From positions 4,368,435 through 4,390,680 of the forward strand of contig BFEA01000049.1 in NCBI GenBank assembly GCA_003427395.1: 22,246 nt of DNA, written 5' to 3'. Positions within the stretch are counted from its first letter, which is position 1. Every line of letters starts with the position of its first letter. This document shows, in pieces, positions 18,591-22,246 of this stretch. The notes under the pieces are model-generated. The model worked only from the letters and a program-made list of their open reading frames with translations. It did not search any database and was not told the origin of the DNA. The translations under genes and the position numbers were made by a program. The DNA is from Chara braunii. Taxonomy: Eukaryota; Streptophyta; Charophyceae; Charales; Characeae.

Positions 18591-19190
18591 GTGGCCAGCA
18601 TACGTGACTGGCCCAGACCTCAGACTGTTACTGAGGTCAGATCGTTTTTGGGGATGACGGGCTACTACCGTCTGTTTGTGAAGAACTATAGTACTATAGC
18701 TTCCCCATTAACAGATCTAACTCGACTTGACACCCCTTGGGAATGGACAGAAGAGTGTGAGGCGGCCTTTAAGAAATTGAAGTATGCTCTAACACACTAT
18801 GAAGTCCTCAAGCTCCCGGATCCTGATCAGCCCTTTGTTGTGACCACAGACGCCAGCCAATATGGCATAGGCGCGGTCCTTGCGCAAAAGGAGGGGGAAA
18901 AATTGAGACCTATCGAGTATATGAGTAAAAAGATGCCATCTCAGAAACTAGCCAGGTCCACTTATGAGCGTGAGCTCTATGCCCTGTATAGAGCGCTGAT
19001 ACATTGGAGACACTATCTCCTTGGCAGATTCTTCTATGTGAGATCTGACCATGAGATCTTGCGCTGGATTAAGACACAGTCGGTACTCTCTGACGCACTC
19101 AAACGATGGATTCAAGTGATAGACATGTATGACTATCAACTTGATCCAATCAAGGGAGAGTGCAATAAGGTAGCTTATGCATTGTCACGT
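18591..19190 (+). pseudogene. Element B RNase H
   Basis: Open in one frame with the following integrase. VRSFLGMTGYYRLFVKNYS is the end of RT, followed by DTPWEWTEECEAAF, TTDASQYGIGAVLAQ (Asp), YERELYAL (Glu), VRSDHEILRW (Asp), SDALKRWIQ and NKVAYALSR. The last motif normally reads ADALSR (A copy VDALSH), so the fourth acidic residue is Tyr here. The domain has no stops, unlike the A copy. The Tyr change is likely damaging to nuclease activity, an inference from the family. Confidence 0.88.
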
Positions 19191-20035
19191 CGGGGAGATT
19201 ACCTGGGCGCACTAGGAACTGAATTTGGCATATCTAACGACTTAACTCGATCATTGGTGGAAGCCTATCAGCAAGATCCAGTTATGTATGAGATCATCCG
19301 TAGATTCCAAGCAAAGGACAAAAAGACTTTGGACGAATTTACGATGGTAGACGACTTGCTGTTTCTTGAGAAGGCAGAGAATAAAAGATTGCGTGTTCCC
19401 AGTAATGAGTCTTTGCGTAGTTTATTTTTAAGGGAATGTCATGATGCAACTGGTCGTTTTGGTTATAAAAAAACTTCAGCTAATCTAGTGCAGAAGTTCT
19501 GGTGGCCCACTATGATGCAAGATGCAAAAAAGTATGTTGAAACCTGCCAGGTTTGCCAAAGGGACAAACCCAGGACTCAGGCCCCGCTCATCAAGCCCTT
19601 GCCGATTCCTGGAGGTCCTGGCCAGAGTGTGTCCATGGATTTCATGGATACCCTCGTGACCAGCAGGTCTGGAAAAAGACACACCTTCATGATAGTGGAC
19701 CGCTTTTGTAAGTATGCATGACTAATCGCTATGCCAGAAACTGCTAAAACAGACTATGTCATCAAACTGTTTCTGGATAACTGGGTTAGGGATTTTGGAC
19801 TACCTACGTCAATAGTAAGTGACAGGGATGTAAGGTTCACCGCGAACTGTGGCAAACGACAGCTGAACAGATGGGTACCAAACTCCAAATGACGTAAGGG
19901 AATCACCCTGAGTCAAATGGCCAGGCAGAACAGATGAACCGGGTAGTACAACACCTTCTTTGGCATTATATTAAGCCAAGTCAAGATGACTGAGACGAGA
20001 AGTTACCTCTCGTTGCCAGCCTGTATAACAATGTT
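19191..20035 (+). pseudogene. Element B integrase zinc domain and catalytic core
   Basis: It continues the RNase H frame through ECHDATGRFGYKKTSANLV and TCQVCQRDK, then VSMDFMDTL (first Asp), to TGA at 19719-19721 (CGA in A). The zinc finger has Arg in place of the second His (HDATGRFG against HDATGHFG in A), while the Cys pair is intact, the reverse of A. Beyond the TGA the core is recognisable (PTSIVSDRDVRFT, second Asp), but a deletion near 19845-19850 shifts the frame; TAA (near 19892) and TGA (19991-19993, TGG in A) follow. The Glu motif (SNGQAEQ) is readable near 19915-19935. Confidence 0.88.
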
Positions 20036-20725
20036 GTGCACAGTACTACTAGTATGACTCCCAACCAGCTGCATCTTGGTTGGAAGCCCAGAAGTGCACT
20101 TGACTTTCTGCTACTAGAAAGGCAACCCACTGCAACACCTGGGAGCATAGAGTTTGCTGTCAAGTATGAACAAATGCTGCAGCAGGTCGTTGAACATATT
20201 AGGAAGTCTCTGGAGGCTATGATCGCATCTGAGAATAAACATAGACGACCCTCTAACTTTCAGGTAGGTGATAGAGTATGGGTTAAGTCATCTGAACTAG
20301 GTCAAGAAATGGGGATTTCACGAAAACTGATGCCACAGTACTTTGGGCCCTGGGAGAGCTTAGACATTGTAGGGGATCAACCGAATGGACCTTCATACGT
20401 GATTCACATCCCTCTACACTTGCGTAATTACCTTGTTTTCCATGCATCCAAGCTGGCACCTTTCGCAGCCACAGATCATTTTCCCTCCAGGAGGTCAATG
20501 CTGCCCCCAACCATGAATGGCGAAGTGGACATAGACCAGATCGTGGAGCATCGTCTGATGCCAGTTCCTCGACCACTAGCCAGAGGCCGCCCTTCTGCAG
20601 TATCGGGTCAAATTCAGACATCATCTGGACCCCAGCGAAGATCGGTGGTTCACCCGAGAAGAACTCATGAGAACTGCACCTCAAGTCATTGCAGGCTATG
20701 AAAGAGATGTTAAAGGGAAGATGCC
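20036..20725 (+). pseudogene. Element B integrase C-terminal domain and damaged chromodomain tail
   Basis: Open from 20036: TPNQLHLGWKPRSALDFLL, RKSLEAMIASENKHRRPS, VGDRVWVKSSE, QYFGPWESLDIVG (GPY/F-like), FHASKLAPFAATDHF, GEVDIDQIVEHRLMPVPRP. Just after ARGRPS about 17 bases present in A (the KPRMQY coding stretch) are missing, so the chromodomain strand region is read out of frame to a stop at 20699-20701. The original frame (SFRHHLDPKEDRWFTREEL in A) is still recognisable at the DNA level to about 20725. Confidence 0.87.
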
Positions 20726-20763
20726 TGCAGAATATAAAACTTCTCAGAGGACTATCGAAGCAC

Positions 20764-20775
20764 AGGAGGAGGGAA
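20764..20775 (+). other. Polypurine tract of element B
   Basis: AGGAGGAGGGAA directly abuts the TG of the 3' LTR; it is the expected plus-strand primer. The same tract precedes the 3' LTR of A. Confidence 0.82.
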
Positions 20776-21761
20776 TGCGAGGATATGGGTCCTCGGCAGG
20801 CCTAAGGGGCCCCTTGCACATATGTGCCCGCCCTAAGTGAAGGCGGGGCTAACAAATCACGAGAGGCCCTTGGTTGTCAATTTCGCATTTGGGGGTCCAG
20901 GCAGTTTCATCGCGGCAGTTGGTTGAAGGGAAACACAGGCCGAGCAGCGTGGAAATTCCCAGGCCTTATAGGCCTTTCCAAAAGCTCAGGCCCTGGGCCA
21001 GATTCGCAGCCTCATACATAGACAGTTGGGAGGCCCAACCGAATGAGGCCCAGTAGTTGCACCAAAGGCGCAGCATCCTGTGGCCTACCGGAAGCTTTCG
21101 GGCCCAGGCCAGTCCAGCCAGGCTGCCGAACGAGGCAGGCTCTTTCCATATAGGGAAGAGCTCGCTGCCTGGCCAGGGCATTCGGGCACTTGCTGGCTGG
21201 CATTGGAGCAAGAGGCTGCGCACGTGCGGTCGTGTGGTGAAGAAGGGCGCTGCTGAGGGCAGCGCCATAGCCCAGCCTCCATAGCTGGCTGTGGGATTGG
21301 ACATACAGTGAGGTGCAGGGGTGGTCTTCGGGTGTATAACAAAGGGAGACGTGGGAGAGAATCAAGGAGAAGAGAGAAGGATGATGATGATGATGTGAGG
21401 GCACATTCCTGGTATTGGCGATGGTTCTGCATGGGCGACACCTTCAAGTACTTCGGGTGCTGCTGATGTCAACAGTTGCATTGTCAATTGGTAGGCTAGT
21501 AGTAGCTGTGTAGGGAGTAGGCTGGGCACCGAGCGCCAGGTAGGGAGATAGAGACTGGATACATATGTTGGTGGTGGCGAGAGCAAGCTCTCATTGACAT
21601 TGACTTTCAGTGCTACGATTCTCCATTGGTGTTATATTGGTGCAGTGCTGCTTCCTGAACAATGTGTTACGATTTGGCTTCCAATGTGATTGTGTAATTG
21701 GCTTCCAATGTGATTGTGTAATCTGAATATTGTCATCTCGCTTCTGTTCATTTTCCTTGCA
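20776..21761 (+). repeat. 3' LTR of element B
   Basis: Near-identical to 12905-13912 apart from scattered changes, loss of a ~43 bp segment between CTGGCTG copies (near 21192), and a ~24 bp tandem duplication (TTGGCTTCCAATGTGATTG unit) near 21672-21720. The 9 bp inverted repeat around ATATA is at 21139-21161 with one change that keeps G-U pairing. The GAT microsatellite is at 21380-21395, shorter than in the 5' LTR. Confidence 0.92.
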
Positions 21762-22246
21762 CAATGTAATTTAAGGGATTTTAATAAATTTGAAACGAAT
21801 CTAAAGCGACAGTAATTAATTTCAACGAATTTTATTAAATGAATTAAATACTAAAACTGATTTGATTGAAGTTAACTTATTTTAGTGTAAATTAACGGAT
21901 TTAGATTGGATTTTAAGTTAATTTAAGTAATTGCCGAGAAATTTGAAAATGAATTTCGAAAAAAGGAGATGTCAAAAAATAAAATAAAAAAAAGAAGATT
22001 AATTGAATTAATGTTTGATAATAAGGTGAAGATGCGAAATTCTAATCCAATTTGAAATACGAAACATTAATTATTTACTTTCAAAAAGGAAAATGTAAAA
22101 TTTCAAAAATAAAGAAGTTCAATTAATTTTAATGTTCAAAATGGGAGAATAAAGTACTATAAACTTTTGTCGATCAAATAGGGGTATCGTACGGAGGGGG
22201 GGGGAAGGGCGAGCGGAAGCGAGGTTGGGCGGTGGGGGCGGGGGGT
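21762..22246. other. Host DNA right of element B: AT-rich, then abruptly G-rich
   Basis: It starts with CAAT (target duplication of B). To about 22160 it is AT-rich with many AATTAA and AAATTT words, no ORF above background, and no RNA gene seen. From about 22170 the strand becomes very G-rich (a run of 9 G near 22196, then GGGCGGTGGGGGCGGGGGG to the end). Whether this is a host GC-rich region or the start of another element cannot be told. Confidence 0.65.

Larger units (their letters stand above)
12905..21761 (+). mobile_element. Element B: structurally complete Ty3/gypsy chromovirus, coding capacity decayed
   Basis: LTRs of 1008 bp (12905-13912) and 986 bp (20776-21761) begin TGCGAGGATATGG and end CCTTGCA. 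CAAT (12901-12904) is repeated right after the 3' LTR (21762-21765), a 4 bp target duplication. Between them lie a primer-binding site, a 1.2 kb leader, gag, PR, RT, RNase H, IN with C-terminal domain, and a polypurine tract, giving 8.9 kb in all. Both flanks are AT-rich host DNA. Frameshifts, stops and lost catalytic residues make it non-autonomous. Confidence 0.93.

Overview
The window is almost entirely long-terminal-repeat (LTR) retrotransposon DNA of the Ty3/gypsy (Metaviridae) type. The order PR-RT-RNase H-IN with a chromodomain-like C-terminus marks the coding elements as chromoviruses. No host protein gene, rRNA or tRNA gene was found. The primer-binding sites resemble plant-type initiator Met-tRNA sites and the decay is rich in CAG->TAG changes, so a streptophyte (plant or charophyte alga) nuclear genome is most likely. 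A charophyte such as Chara is only a low-confidence guess from the style of the gag protein.

Layout. Element C (1-3557, minus) is cut by the left edge: gag, a 1.2 kb leader crowded with TGCCACGTCAGC-type motifs, a primer-binding site and one ~1.0 kb LTR. A 45 bp AT-rich strip follows. Element A (3603-12529, minus) has two ~1.0 kb LTRs and a matching 4 bp target duplication (AAAG). Its pol is decayed, and a ~1.7 kb block (second half of the leader plus most of gag) is inverted and sits next to the 5' LTR instead of between the first half of the leader and the rest of gag. AT-rich host DNA (12530-12904) follows. Element B (12905-21761, plus) is structurally complete: 5' LTR, primer-binding site, leader, gag, PR, RT, RNase H, IN, chromodomain, polypurine tract, 3' LTR, and a matching 4 bp duplication (CAAT). 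The window ends in more AT-rich host DNA that turns sharply G-rich in the last 60 bases. Host DNA totals only about 0.9 kb.

How it works. A and B are two diverged members of one family; C shares a related gag but has a different LTR and leader. In A and B gag ends at a TAG, with pol in the -1 frame. Both keep a GGGAAAC slippery heptamer just before the gag stop and an 8 bp stem just after it, so Gag-Pol was probably made by programmed -1 frameshifting. Both copies are dead: each has several stops, frameshifts and lost catalytic residues, mostly at different sites. One in-frame TAG between PR and RT is shared by both.

Family and domain calls come from reading motifs and aligning the copies by eye. 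No database search was run.
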